64,000 nucleotides of DNA from Labrenzia sp. 011 (lineage in GTDB: Bacteria; Pseudomonadota; Alphaproteobacteria; Rhizobiales; Stappiaceae), in contig NZ_QCYM01000003.1 of NCBI RefSeq assembly GCF_003075075.1, positions 124,001 to 188,000 on the forward strand, written 5' to 3'. The position numbers and the translations under genes are program-made. The notes below the pieces were generated by a model. That model was given only the letters and a program-made list of their open reading frames with translations. It ran no database searches and was not told where the DNA came from. This document shows positions 46,854-55,948 of the stretch, piece after piece; within the stretch, counting starts at the first letter, position 1; every line of letters begins with the position of its first letter.

Positions 46854-48092
46854 TCAGAAGGCCGAGCTTCGGAATTGTGCGGTCGTCACCAGGGTTTCCC
46901 CCGCAAACAGGACCGGATGGCACAGTGCGGTGACTTCAAGCAGATGAAGGCAGGCGACCGCAGCATCGGCAGCATTCGCAAACGGACCTACAAGCAGGGA
47001 AACCCTGCCTTTCGAATCCGGCGGCCTGCTGAGCAGAGGCGTCAGATCGTGCATCCGTTCCCGGTTCTGTTCCTTGAATCTTGCCCAGGCAGCCGCGGCG
47101 GCGGCCTCGGATTCATAACGACCGATCACGGCTCCGAAATCGCTGCGATTGACCAGGCTATCCCCGCTGCTGCTGACCTTTCCTGCCGGACCGGAAGGCA
47201 CAATGACGGTCGGCTGGGAGTCCGGGGTGGTAGGCGTCGCCTCGAATGATTCCGGAGATGGCTTTGCGTCTTGCGGCGGAATCGATCCCGTTGACCGGGA
47301 ACTGTCCCTGGCATCCGGCAATGTGACGATCCGCACAGGTTCCTGTGTGTCGATATCAAGCTCGGCGATGGCCGGACGAGGTTCCTCGTTGCGATAAAGG
47401 GTGATCCGGCGCGGAGGGGTTTCCGGCGACGGCCGGGAAACGTCAACAGCAGGAGCAGAGGGCGGCGGACCTTCGGTGTCTCCAGCGGCATCCGGCCGGA
47501 GCACGGGCACATTGGCTGACGGAGCCGACTTTGCCGCTCCGGATCCGGACAGCCGGGAAATTGTTTCGGGAGCCGGCATCGTGACGATCACGCCCGGACC
47601 GGGTTCGACCGCATTCCTGCCTTCATCGGAAGCGGTATGAGCCGATGCGGAGAGTTTGCCCACCGCCACTTCCTGTTCGAGTGCGGCGATGCGGCGTGAA
47701 TAGGCCAGATTCTGTTCCGCCAATGCGCTTAAGCGGCGACGCAAGCTGACAAGTTCGCGCTGCAGGACTTCGATCTGGCTGCTCGTCAGGTCGGAGGTGT
47801 TTCCATGGCGCGCTGTTCCCGGCATCTGCATGATGCCGATCGACTTGGTCGGGCCGGAGGAGCCGATGGAAGCGGTCGTCGAAATGTCTCCGCCAGACGG
47901 CAGAGGCATGCCACCGAACGACATGCTTTCGGCTGACGACAGGAACTTCTGACTGCCAAACTGGAAGGAGGCGAGACCGACAGTTCCCATGAGAACCGCG
48001 GCAAATGCCCATGACAAAAGACCGACACGCGAAGGCGTGAAGGTGTCCCGGATGATTTCCCGGACAGTCAACTTGGGCTGCGGTTCATACAA
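46854..48092 (-). CDS. Bitopic envelope protein with coiled coil and SPOR-like C-terminus
   Basis: There is one membrane helix (residues 24-45), a coiled coil (about 108-145), a long Pro/Ser/Thr-rich disordered linker and a C-terminal domain (about 320-400) with the alternating pattern of SPOR peptidoglycan-binding domains (F-G-A-V-I-G-R-Y-E-S-E-A-A-A-A-A-A-W). SPOR domains bind denuded glycan at division sites, so an envelope or septal role is likely. The TTG start is uncertain. It is divergent from glmU. Confidence 0.75.
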   Translation of the reverse strand: MYEPQPKLTVREIIRDTFTPSRVGLLSWAFAAVLMGTVGLASFQFGSQKFLSSAESMSFGGMPLPSGGDISTTASIGSSGPTKSIGIMQMPGTARHGNTSDLTSSQIEVLQRELVSLRRRLSALAEQNLAYSRRIAALEQEVAVGKLSASAHTASDEGRNAVEPGPGVIVTMPAPETISRLSGSGAAKSAPSANVPVLRPDAAGDTEGPPPSAPAVDVSRPSPETPPRRITLYRNEEPRPAIAELDIDTQEPVRIVTLPDARDSSRSTGSIPPQDAKPSPESFEATPTTPDSQPTVIVPSGPAGKVSSSGDSLVNRSDFGAVIGRYESEAAAAAAWARFKEQNRERMHDLTPLLSRPPDSKGRVSLLVGPFANAADAAVACLHLLEVTALCHPVLFAGETLVTTAQFRSSAF

Positions 48093-48275
48093 GACGCCTG
48101 TTTCCCGAATCCTGTTGGCGAATCTGAACGATGATAGCGTATCAGTCGTTGATTATGGTTAACGAAACGCAAACCGGCCTTCCGGGTCAGGCAGATCTTT
48201 CAATGTTCTGTGGATCGGGGCATATAGAGCGCGAAACGGTTCTGCCGTGCTCCCATTTCTGACACTGGAACTTTC

Positions 48276-49631
48276 ATGACAGCACGTACTTGCCTCTCGA
48301 TCATTCTCGCCGCCGGTCTGGGGACACGCATGAAGTCCAGCCTCCCCAAGGTCATGCATGAAATCGGCGGGCTGCCCCTGGTCGGGCATGTGCTCAAGGC
48401 GCTCGCGGCAGCCGGTTCCGAACGGATTGCCGTGGTCACCGGACCGGAGGCCTCCGCGCTGGAAGCCTTTGTCTACAAGCAGGCTCCGGATGCCCGCTGT
48501 TATGTGCAGCAGGATCGGCTGGGAACCGCGCATGCCGCACTCGCCGCGAGACCTGCGCTGGACATCGATGCGGACGACGTGCTGGTTCTTTTCGGCGATA
48601 CGCCGCTTGTGACGCCGGAAACCATTGCGATGGTCCGGCAGGTTCTTGCGGACGGTGCGGATCTGGCGGTGCTCGGGTTTGAAACCGGAAAGCCGTTCGG
48701 ATACGGGCGGTTGCTGACGGAAGACGGTCGCCTGGTCGCCATTCGCGAAGAAAAGGATGCCTCGGAGGAGGAGCGCCGGGTCACCTTCTGCAACTCCGGC
48801 ATCATGGGGTTTGCCGGGCGAAACGCCCTGTCTCTGCTGGAGGCGGTCGGCAACGACAATGCCAAGGGCGAATACTATCTGACGGACGCCGTCGAGATCG
48901 CGAACGCGCGCGGACTGAAGGTCGTGGCGGTCTCCGGAACGGAGACCGAAACCCAGGGTATCAACACGCGGGCGCAGTTGGCGTCCTGCGAAGCGGATTT
49001 CCAGGAGCGGATGCGCCAGGGGGCGATGGACAAGGGGTGCACCCTTCTGGCTCCGCAGACCGTCTTCTTTTCCCACGACACGCATCTGGAAGCGGACGTA
49101 CTCATCGAACAGAATGTGGTCTTCGGTCCCGGAGTGAAAGTGGCCGGCGGCGCCCGGATCCGTGCCTTCAGTCATCTGGAAGGAGCGGTTGTCGGACCGG
49201 GAAGCGTCGTTGGTCCGTATGCCCGTCTGCGCCCGGGGGCGGTTCTGGAAGCCGATACACGCATCGGAAATTTCGTCGAGGTCAAGAACGCGACCTTCGG
49301 GGCGGGGGCCAAGGCCAACCATCTCAGCTATGTGGGCGATGCCAGTGTCGGATCCGGGTCCAACATCGGTGCCGGTACCATCACCTGCAATTACGACGGT
49401 TTCCTGAAACACAGGACCGAAATCGGCGCGGGAAGTTTCGTCGGATCCAATTCGACGCTGGTCGCACCCGTCAAGCTGGGGGACGGCGTTTTCGTGGCTG
49501 CCGGAAGTGTCATCACCGATGATGTCCTGCCGGATGCTCTCGCCTTCGGCAGGTCGCGGCAGAGTGTCAAGGAGGGCCAGGCCGCGGCGCTGCGCAGGCG
49601 CCTCAAGGCGGAAAAAGACCGCAAATCATGA
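48276..49631 (+). CDS. glmU: Bifunctional UDP-GlcNAc pyrophosphorylase / GlcN-1-P acetyltransferase GlmU
   Basis: GlmU makes UDP-GlcNAc for peptidoglycan and LPS. Residues 1-230 form the uridylyltransferase domain with A-A-G-L-G-T-R-M-K-S-S-L-P-K; residues 250-445 are the left-handed beta-helix acetyltransferase with hexapeptide repeats and N-Y-D-G-F-x-K-H. The length of 451 is typical. glmS follows after 118 bp, giving the full path from fructose 6-phosphate except glmM. Confidence 0.97.
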   Translation: MTARTCLSIILAAGLGTRMKSSLPKVMHEIGGLPLVGHVLKALAAAGSERIAVVTGPEASALEAFVYKQAPDARCYVQQDRLGTAHAALAARPALDIDADDVLVLFGDTPLVTPETIAMVRQVLADGADLAVLGFETGKPFGYGRLLTEDGRLVAIREEKDASEEERRVTFCNSGIMGFAGRNALSLLEAVGNDNAKGEYYLTDAVEIANARGLKVVAVSGTETETQGINTRAQLASCEADFQERMRQGAMDKGCTLLAPQTVFFSHDTHLEADVLIEQNVVFGPGVKVAGGARIRAFSHLEGAVVGPGSVVGPYARLRPGAVLEADTRIGNFVEVKNATFGAGAKANHLSYVGDASVGSGSNIGAGTITCNYDGFLKHRTEIGAGSFVGSNSTLVAPVKLGDGVFVAAGSVITDDVLPDALAFGRSRQSVKEGQAAALRRRLKAEKDRKS

Positions 49632-49749
49632 AGTTCAGGCGGCAGCTCCGCCATATGTCACGTTCTGAAACAGGGTTTGATTTCAGCACCGGCCGCGATT
49701 TCGTCTAAGCCATTGCTGTCTGTAGGCTATTCTTGAAAAGGTTTTCTGC

Positions 49750-51576
49750 ATGTGTGGAATCGTTGGTGTTCTGGGGAAGGTCGATGCTGCTCCGCGGATC
49801 GTGGACTCGCTCAAACGGCTGGAATACCGGGGATATGATTCCGCCGGCGTGGCGACACTTGTCGACGGGGCGCTCGTCCGGCGCCGTGCCGAAGGCAAGT
49901 TGCGGAACCTGGAGACGGCGCTCGAAAAGACGCCCTTGAAGGGAACGTCCGGCATCGGCCATACGCGATGGGCAACCCATGGCGCTCCAACCGTTTCCAA
50001 TGCCCATCCCCATCAGGCCGGTTCCGTCGCGGTCGTGCACAATGGCATCATCGAAAACTTTCTCGAGCTGCGCGAGGAGATCGCGGCTGCCGGCGCGGTG
50101 CTGGAAACGGACACGGATACGGAAGTTGTCGCCCATCTGCTCAATCTCGCGCTGTCGAAAGGTCTGTCTGCTCCGGATGCGGTTGCGGCGGTACTGCCGC
50201 GCCTGAAGGGAGCCTTTGCGCTGGCTATGCTGTTTGCCGGGCAGGACGACCTTCTGATCGGCGCTCGCAAAGGGTCCCCCCTGGCCATCGGTCATGGCGA
50301 CGGTGAAATGTTCCTCGGATCGGACGCCATCGCCCTGTCGCCCTTCACGGACAGGATCACCTATCTGGAGGAAGGGGACTGGGCTGTGCTGACCCGGTCC
50401 GGCGTCCGGATATTCGATCGGGACAACCAGCCGGTCGAGCGGCCGGAGGCAAAATCAGCCGTGACCTCCAGCCTGATGGACAAGGGCAATTACAAGCACT
50501 TCATGGCCAAGGAAATCCATGAGCAGCCGGAAGTTCTCGGGCATACTCTGTCGCGCTATTTCGATTACGGCACGCAGGAAGCCAGCGTTGCCGGCGCGGA
50601 GAGCCTGAAATTCAAGGACCTGTCGCGCCTGATCATCACGGCCTGCGGAACGGCCTATCTTGCGGGCCTGGTGTCCAAATACTGGTTCGAAAAATATGCC
50701 CGCCTGCCGGTCGAAATCGATATCGCCAGCGAGTTCCGCTACCGCGAAACGCCGGTGAGCGACAAGGACGCGGCGCTGGTCATTTCCCAGTCCGGCGAAA
50801 CCGCCGACACGCTTGCCTCGCTGCGTTACTGCAAGGAAAACGGGGCGGCGATAGGCGCAATTGTCAATGTGCCGGAAAGTACGATCGCGCGTGAATCCGA
50901 CATGGTTTTCCCCACGATCGCGGGACCGGAAATCGGCGTCGCCTCAACCAAGGCCTTCACCTGCCAGCTTGCGGTTCTGGCTGCGCTTGCACTGCAGGCG
51001 GGCCGTGAAAGGGGTGTCCTGTCCGCGGAGCGGGAACGGAAGCTGGTGGCGGAGCTGACCGAAGCGCCAAGTCTGGCCCTGAAGGCACTTGCCGCAGAGA
51101 GCGAGATCGAAAAACTGGCGCTTTCCTTGTCCAAAGCCAAGGACGCGCTTTATCTCGGGCGGGCGACCAGTTATCCGCTTGCGCTGGAAGGCGCCCTGAA
51201 GCTGAAAGAGCTGTCCTACATTCATGCGGAAGGCTATGCGGCCGGGGAACTGAAACACGGTCCCATCGCCCTGATCGACGAGAACATGCCGGTCTTCGTC
51301 ATCGCGCCTCATGACGCCATCTACGAGAAAACCGTTTCCAACATGCAGGAGGTCGCGGCCCGCGGCGGCCGGATCGTTCTTATCACCGATGCGCGCGGAG
51401 CCTCGGAAAGCGGTAACTCGGCCGAGAACGTCGTGATCATGCCCGACATGTCCGATATCGTCGCGCCAATCATCTATGCGCTTCCCGTTCAGCTGATCGC
51501 CTATCACACGGCCGTCTTCATGGGGACCGACGTCGATCAGCCACGCAATCTGGCGAAGTCGGTGACGGTGGAATAG
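49750..51576 (+). CDS. glmS: Glutamine-fructose-6-phosphate aminotransferase GlmS
   Basis: GlmS commits fructose 6-phosphate to amino-sugar synthesis. The 608-residue protein begins M-C-G-I-V-G-V-L-G with the N-terminal Cys nucleophile and H-T-R-W-A-T-H-G, and has two SIS domains (from about residue 280; S-Q-S-G-E-T-A-D-T). The C-terminus ends L-A-K-S-V-T-V-E as usual. No glmS riboswitch-like structure is visible in the 118-bp leader, as expected outside Firmicutes. Confidence 0.98.
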   Translation: MCGIVGVLGKVDAAPRIVDSLKRLEYRGYDSAGVATLVDGALVRRRAEGKLRNLETALEKTPLKGTSGIGHTRWATHGAPTVSNAHPHQAGSVAVVHNGIIENFLELREEIAAAGAVLETDTDTEVVAHLLNLALSKGLSAPDAVAAVLPRLKGAFALAMLFAGQDDLLIGARKGSPLAIGHGDGEMFLGSDAIALSPFTDRITYLEEGDWAVLTRSGVRIFDRDNQPVERPEAKSAVTSSLMDKGNYKHFMAKEIHEQPEVLGHTLSRYFDYGTQEASVAGAESLKFKDLSRLIITACGTAYLAGLVSKYWFEKYARLPVEIDIASEFRYRETPVSDKDAALVISQSGETADTLASLRYCKENGAAIGAIVNVPESTIARESDMVFPTIAGPEIGVASTKAFTCQLAVLAALALQAGRERGVLSAERERKLVAELTEAPSLALKALAAESEIEKLALSLSKAKDALYLGRATSYPLALEGALKLKELSYIHAEGYAAGELKHGPIALIDENMPVFVIAPHDAIYEKTVSNMQEVAARGGRIVLITDARGASESGNSAENVVIMPDMSDIVAPIIYALPVQLIAYHTAVFMGTDVDQPRNLAKSVTVE

Positions 51577-51579
51577 GCG

Positions 51580-52017
51580 ATGGGGAATATGCCGGGGGCC
51601 CTGATCGTTCCGTTCGAGGAGCGGTTTCGGAGCGAAGTCATTGCCCTGTGGGAGAAATGCGGCCTGACCCGGCCATGGAATGATCCAGACAAGGATATCG
51701 ACCGCAAGCTCACGGACCGCAACGGCGCCTTTCCGGTGCTGTTGCTGAACGGAAAAGTCATCGGGTCCGTGATGGTCAGCTATGATGGTCATCGCGGATC
51801 GGTCTATTATCTGAGTGTCGATCCGGCGCATCAGAGCGAAGGCCTCGGGCAAATGCTCATGGCCCATTGCGAGGACTTTCTCCTGGGGCTCGGGTGTCCA
51901 AAGGTGAACCTGTTCGTCCGCCGGGGAAACGAAGGCGTGATGCGTTTTTACGAAAAGCTCGGTTACGCCGAGGACGCGGCCGTGCCTCTGGGAAAGCGTC
52001 TCATTCCGGACAGTTAG
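51580..52017 (+). CDS. GNAT-family acetyltransferase (YpeA-like)
   Basis: The 145-residue protein has the GNAT acetyl-CoA loop in H-Q-S-E-G-L-G-Q-M-L (Q-x-x-G-x-G form), the preceding strand V-Y-Y-L-S-V-D-P and the closing F-Y-E-K-L-G-Y. The N-terminal L-W-E-K-C-G-L-T-R-P-W-N-D resembles the YpeA group. Substrate unknown. It begins 3 bp after glmS and is probably co-transcribed. Its 3' end overlaps the convergent YbaN-like gene by 17 bp. Confidence 0.9.
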   Translation: MGNMPGALIVPFEERFRSEVIALWEKCGLTRPWNDPDKDIDRKLTDRNGAFPVLLLNGKVIGSVMVSYDGHRGSVYYLSVDPAHQSEGLGQMLMAHCEDFLLGLGCPKVNLFVRRGNEGVMRFYEKLGYAEDAAVPLGKRLIPDS

Positions 52018-52411
52018 GCCCGTTGTCGTCCGGGCCGGAGGGGCGGCTTAGGACATAGATGGCGGAGCCGGTCATGAAGACCGCGACAAGCAGGGCCAGC
52101 CAAAGACCAGGCCGGACGGTCAAATAGAACATGGCATATCCGAAAATCATGCCGCAGAGGGCGAGTATCTTGGCCTTTGCGGGGATTGCTCCGTGGTCTC
52201 TCCAGGCGAGAACCGGCGGCCCGAAGACGGGATGGCCCAACAGTCTTTTTTCGAGTTCCGGCGAGGAGCGGGCAAAACAGGCTGCCGCCAGGATGAAAAA
52301 GATGGTACTCGGCAGGATCGGCAAAAACGCACCGGCTATTCCCAGTCCCGTTAAACCGGTTCCGAGAAATTTGAATGTGGTTCGCCGCAAGTCTGCCTCC
52401 GATTCCGGCAC
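52001..52411 (-). CDS. YbaN/DUF454 family inner-membrane protein
   Basis: The 136-residue protein has the DUF454 pattern: G-L-G-I-A-G-A-F-L-P-I-L-P-S-T (residues 21-35), C-F-A-R-S-S-P-E and W-R-D-H-G-A-I-P, with three membrane helices. Function of the family is unknown. The start is GTG. The 3' end overlaps the GNAT gene tail to tail. Confidence 0.9.
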   Translation of the reverse strand: MPESEADLRRTTFKFLGTGLTGLGIAGAFLPILPSTIFFILAAACFARSSPELEKRLLGHPVFGPPVLAWRDHGAIPAKAKILALCGMIFGYAMFYLTVRPGLWLALLVAVFMTGSAIYVLSRPSGPDDNGPNCPE

Positions 52412-52533
52412 ATTTCGGGTAAATCGCTGAAAAATAATTCACGCGAAGGATACCGTACCGAGATTAAGATGCTTATCTAAGTGCGGTCTGGTGAAAAGAC
52501 AAACGTCAAAAGGACTTCGAGCGTGTTTCACCC

Positions 52534-53271
52534 ATGAGCCGAAACAAACATAAATCAGACGATCCGCAGATTAAAGGTCATCGCCCGGGGGCGGCCACGC
52601 GTCTGCGCAACTATTTTCTGACCGGTCTGGTGATCACCGGACCCATCGGGATCACCCTGTGGCTGACATGGACGATCATCAAGTGGGTCGACGGCTGGGT
52701 TAAGCCCTTCGTGCCGAAGATCTACAATCCCGATACCTATCTGCCGTTTCCCATACCGGGGTTCGGACTTATCGTTGCATTCTTCGTTCTGACCATCGTC
52801 GGGTTTCTTGCAGCCAATTTCCTGGGCCGCAGCCTTATTTCCGTGGGCGAGAGCATTGTCGGTCGTATGCCGCTTGTTCGCAACATTTACAGTGGCTTGA
52901 AGCAGATTTTTGAGACGGTGCTTGATGAGCGGGGCAGCAGTTTCACCAAGGCTGCGCTGATCGAGTATCCCCGTCGGGGGCTCTGGGCGATCGTGTTCAT
53001 TTCCACCGACACCAAGGGCGAGGTCGCCCGACGTCTCAAGGATGATGCGGATACGGTGTCGGTTTTCCTGCCGACCACCCCCAACCCCACGTCCGGGTTT
53101 CTGCTGTTCGTTCCCAGGGAAGATGTCGTCGAACTCAACATGAGCGTCGAAGATGCGGCGAAACTGGTGATTTCGGCCGGTCTCGTCAGTCCCAAATATC
53201 CGGATATCCTGGAAGATGCGATTGCCGATCCCGCGCAGATGAAGAAGGTCAGGACGTCCGAGGACGCCTGA
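52534..53271 (+). CDS. DUF502 family membrane protein
   Basis: The 245-residue protein has two membrane helices (residues 28-50 and 73-95) and DUF502 motifs: L-T-W-T-I-I-K-W-V-D-G-W, P-G-F-G-L-I-V and P-L-V-R-N-I-Y-S-G-L-K-Q. Function is unknown, though it is widespread and often lies beside recG in rhizobia. Its stop codon abuts the convergent recG stop (TGATCA). Confidence 0.92.
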   Translation: MSRNKHKSDDPQIKGHRPGAATRLRNYFLTGLVITGPIGITLWLTWTIIKWVDGWVKPFVPKIYNPDTYLPFPIPGFGLIVAFFVLTIVGFLAANFLGRSLISVGESIVGRMPLVRNIYSGLKQIFETVLDERGSSFTKAALIEYPRRGLWAIVFISTDTKGEVARRLKDDADTVSVFLPTTPNPTSGFLLFVPREDVVELNMSVEDAAKLVISAGLVSPKYPDILEDAIADPAQMKKVRTSEDA

Positions 53272-55374
53272 TCAACCGGCGCGCAGCAGGCGAATGGCGG
53301 CATCCCGTCCGAACAGATAGAGCAGACAGCGAAGCGCTTCGCCGCGTGGTGAGTTGAGATCCGGATCGGTCTCCAGGATCAGCCGGGCGTCATCGCGGGC
53401 GACTTCCATCAGGTCGGCATGCTCTTCCGCCCTTGCGATCCTGAAACCCGGCATGCCGGATTGCCGGGTGCCGAGAATTTCCCCGCCGCCGCGCAGTTTC
53501 AGGTCCTCTTCGGCGATCAGGAAGCCATCGTTGGTCTGGCGCATGATGTTGAGACGCGCGCCCGCGGTTTCGCCGAGCGGGCCCTTGTAGAGCAGCACGC
53601 AGGAGGAGGGCTTGTCGCCGCGACCGACACGGCCCCTCAGCTGGTGCAGCTGGGCAAGGCCGAAACGCTCTGCGTGTTCGATGACGATGATGGTGGCATC
53701 CGGGACATCGACCCCGACTTCGATCACCGTGGTTGCAACAAGAATTCTGGTGGCGCCGGACTTGAAGTCCGACATGGCGGCCTCCTTTTCCTCGGCATTC
53801 ATCCGGCCGTGAACCAGGGACACCCTCTGCCCCAGGACATGCTCCAGAACCCGGTGACGTTCCTCGACGGCGGCCAGGTCGATCTTCTCCGACTCCTCGA
53901 CGAGCGGACACACCCAATAGACCTTCTGTCCCTCGGCCACCGCCGCGCCGATCCGCGTGATGATCTCGTCAAGCCGGTCGAGCGAGACGGAAACGGTCGT
54001 GACGGGTTTGCGGCCCGCGGGCTTGTCGGTGAGCTTGGAGACATCCATGTCGCCAAAGCAGGTCAGCACCAGGGTGCGCGGGATCGGAGTGGCAGTCATG
54101 ACGAGGACATCGACGCCCTGGCCCTTGGCGGAAAGCGCGAGGCGCTGGTGCACGCCGAACCGGTGCTGTTCGTCGACGACGACCAGGCCGAGGTTGCGAA
54201 AGGTCACGGTGCCCTGGAACAGGGCGTGAGTGCCGACCACCAGGTCGATCTCGCCGGCGTCGAGCTGCTCCTGCCGCAGGCGCCGGTCCTTCTGGCTGTC
54301 CTTGCCGGTCATCAGGGCTAGACGGATGCCGGCTTTTTCGCAGAGCGGGGCCATGGAGGCGTAATGCTGGCGGGCGAGAATTTCCGTCGGTGCCATCAGC
54401 GCGCCCTGGGCACCGGTCTCTATGACCTGGGCAAGAGCGGCCAGGGCGACGACGGTCTTGCCGGAGCCGACATCCCCCTGAAGCAGCCGCAGCATGCGCA
54501 CGGGTCTGGCAAGGTCCTCGTTGATCTCCCTGATCGCAACGCTCTGGCTGCCCGTGAGCTGAAACGGCAGGGCATCGATCACAGCCTGCTGCATGGCGCC
54601 GCTCGGCGCACGGGCAATACCGCCAAGCGTGCGCATGTGGGCGCGTACCATCGCCAGGGCAAGCTGGCTGGCCAGAAGTTCGTCATAGGCAAGACGCTGT
54701 ACATAGGGGGACGCAGGCTCGATGTCGCTGCGTTCCTTCGGCATGTGCACCGTCCGCAGAGCCTCCGCGAAATCCGGCCAGGCCGTCTTGTGCAGATAAG
54801 CCTCGTTCATCCACTCGGGCAGATGGGGCAGCTTGTCGAGCGCGGCCTTGACGGCCTTTTGCAGCGTTTTGGCGGCTAGGCCGGCCGTCAGCGGATAGAC
54901 CGGCTCGATGGTCGGCATCTGCTCGGCTTCTTCAGGCTTGAGCGAATAATCCGGATGGACCATCTGCGGACGCTCGTTGAACCATTCGACCTTGCCGGAA
55001 ACGATCCGCCTTTCTCCTTCGGGAAAGGTTTTCTGCAGCCAGTCCAGGCGCGGATGGAAAAAGACGAAGGTGATCTGTCCGGTGTCGTCGTGGGCGGAAA
55101 TCCGGTAGGGCGCCCTGGAATTGCGCGGCGGGGCCATGTGCCTGCCGATGGTCACATCCAGGGTGACGATGTCGCCGTTTTCCGAATAGGCGATTCCGGG
55201 CGTATGGCGACGGTCGATCAGGCTATGGGGCAGGTGAAACAGCAGATCGGCGACCGTCGCGTCCCGTTCCGGCTGACTGCCGACCAGAGCGGACACGAGT
55301 TTCGCGATTTTCGGACCGATCCCGGGAAGCGTCGAGACAGGGGCAAACAGGGGATCAAGGACCGGGGGGCGCAT
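53272..55374 (-). CDS. recG: ATP-dependent DNA helicase RecG
   Basis: RecG reverses stalled forks and branch-migrates Holliday junctions. The 700-residue protein has the N-terminal wedge/OB region (F-F-H-P-R-L-D-W-L near residue 105), Walker A L-Q-G-D-V-G-S-G-K-T (near 300), the D-E-Q-H box and helicase motif VI (Q-L-R-G-R-V-G-R-G). The start at 55374 (M-R-P-P-V-L-D-P-L) matches RecG N-termini; a longer frame to 55500 has no support. It is divergent from sdhE. Confidence 0.97.
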   Translation of the reverse strand: MRPPVLDPLFAPVSTLPGIGPKIAKLVSALVGSQPERDATVADLLFHLPHSLIDRRHTPGIAYSENGDIVTLDVTIGRHMAPPRNSRAPYRISAHDDTGQITFVFFHPRLDWLQKTFPEGERRIVSGKVEWFNERPQMVHPDYSLKPEEAEQMPTIEPVYPLTAGLAAKTLQKAVKAALDKLPHLPEWMNEAYLHKTAWPDFAEALRTVHMPKERSDIEPASPYVQRLAYDELLASQLALAMVRAHMRTLGGIARAPSGAMQQAVIDALPFQLTGSQSVAIREINEDLARPVRMLRLLQGDVGSGKTVVALAALAQVIETGAQGALMAPTEILARQHYASMAPLCEKAGIRLALMTGKDSQKDRRLRQEQLDAGEIDLVVGTHALFQGTVTFRNLGLVVVDEQHRFGVHQRLALSAKGQGVDVLVMTATPIPRTLVLTCFGDMDVSKLTDKPAGRKPVTTVSVSLDRLDEIITRIGAAVAEGQKVYWVCPLVEESEKIDLAAVEERHRVLEHVLGQRVSLVHGRMNAEEKEAAMSDFKSGATRILVATTVIEVGVDVPDATIIVIEHAERFGLAQLHQLRGRVGRGDKPSSCVLLYKGPLGETAGARLNIMRQTNDGFLIAEEDLKLRGGGEILGTRQSGMPGFRIARAEEHADLMEVARDDARLILETDPDLNSPRGEALRCLLYLFGRDAAIRLLRAG

Positions 55375-55609
55375 ATTCGGTGTCAAAGCCTCTGGATGGC
55401 GGCGGGCGGGATCGGCGAACGTGGCCTGGAGCCCTGTTCTGCCATGAAGGCGCCATGGGGCGCAACAATCGGAACATTCTGTGAACTCGGACGCTGACAA
55501 GCCGGAACACTGACGTTATATATCCGGCACGATCAGTCCCGGGTCCGCGCTCCTGTCGAAACGAAGACAGTTTCCCGAGTGCCACCCGCCAGTTCCAGAT
55601 AGGCTTTTC

Positions 55610-55924
55610 ATGTCCGAAATGTCCGGCAGCAGCAATGACACGTCTCCCACGGAGAGAGAGCCGAGGCTCAAGAAGATCCTGTTCCGGTGCTGGCACCGGG
55701 GCATGAAGGAAATGGATCTTCTGCTGGGCGGATTCGCGGAGGCGGAGATCGACCGGCTGACGGAAGAGGAACTCCGTGAACTGGAGCATCTTCTGACCGC
55801 CAACGATCAGGACCTTTACGCCTGGATGACCGGCCGCAAGCCTCTGCCGCAGGAGTGGGACGGGCCGCTTTACCGCCGAATCATCGCCTATCACAAGATT
55901 GCCGGCCCCGCCGGAAACGTCTGA
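55610..55924 (+). CDS. sdhE: Succinate dehydrogenase assembly factor SdhE
   Basis: SdhE promotes covalent flavinylation of SdhA. The 104-residue protein has the defining motif R-C-W-H-R-G-M-K-E-M-D-L-L-L-G (residues 26-40), including the R-G-x-x-E element as R-G-M-K-E, and L-L-T-A-N-D-Q-D-L-Y-A-W. It lies between recG and mfd, its usual place in Rhizobiales, and ends 24 bp before mfd. Confidence 0.94.
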   Translation: MSEMSGSSNDTSPTEREPRLKKILFRCWHRGMKEMDLLLGGFAEAEIDRLTEEELRELEHLLTANDQDLYAWMTGRKPLPQEWDGPLYRRIIAYHKIAGPAGNV

Positions 55925-55948
55925 TAACACCAACAAGGACGAATTGCC

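Noticed and set aside
48146..48165. CtrA-like GGTTAAC motif upstream of glmU
   Set aside because: Only a half-site fits; the spacing to the next TTGA is 6, not the TTAA-N7-TTAA consensus.
49632..49749. glmS ribozyme/riboswitch leader
   Set aside because: The 118-bp gap shows no matching core and the ribozyme is essentially confined to Gram-positive relatives.
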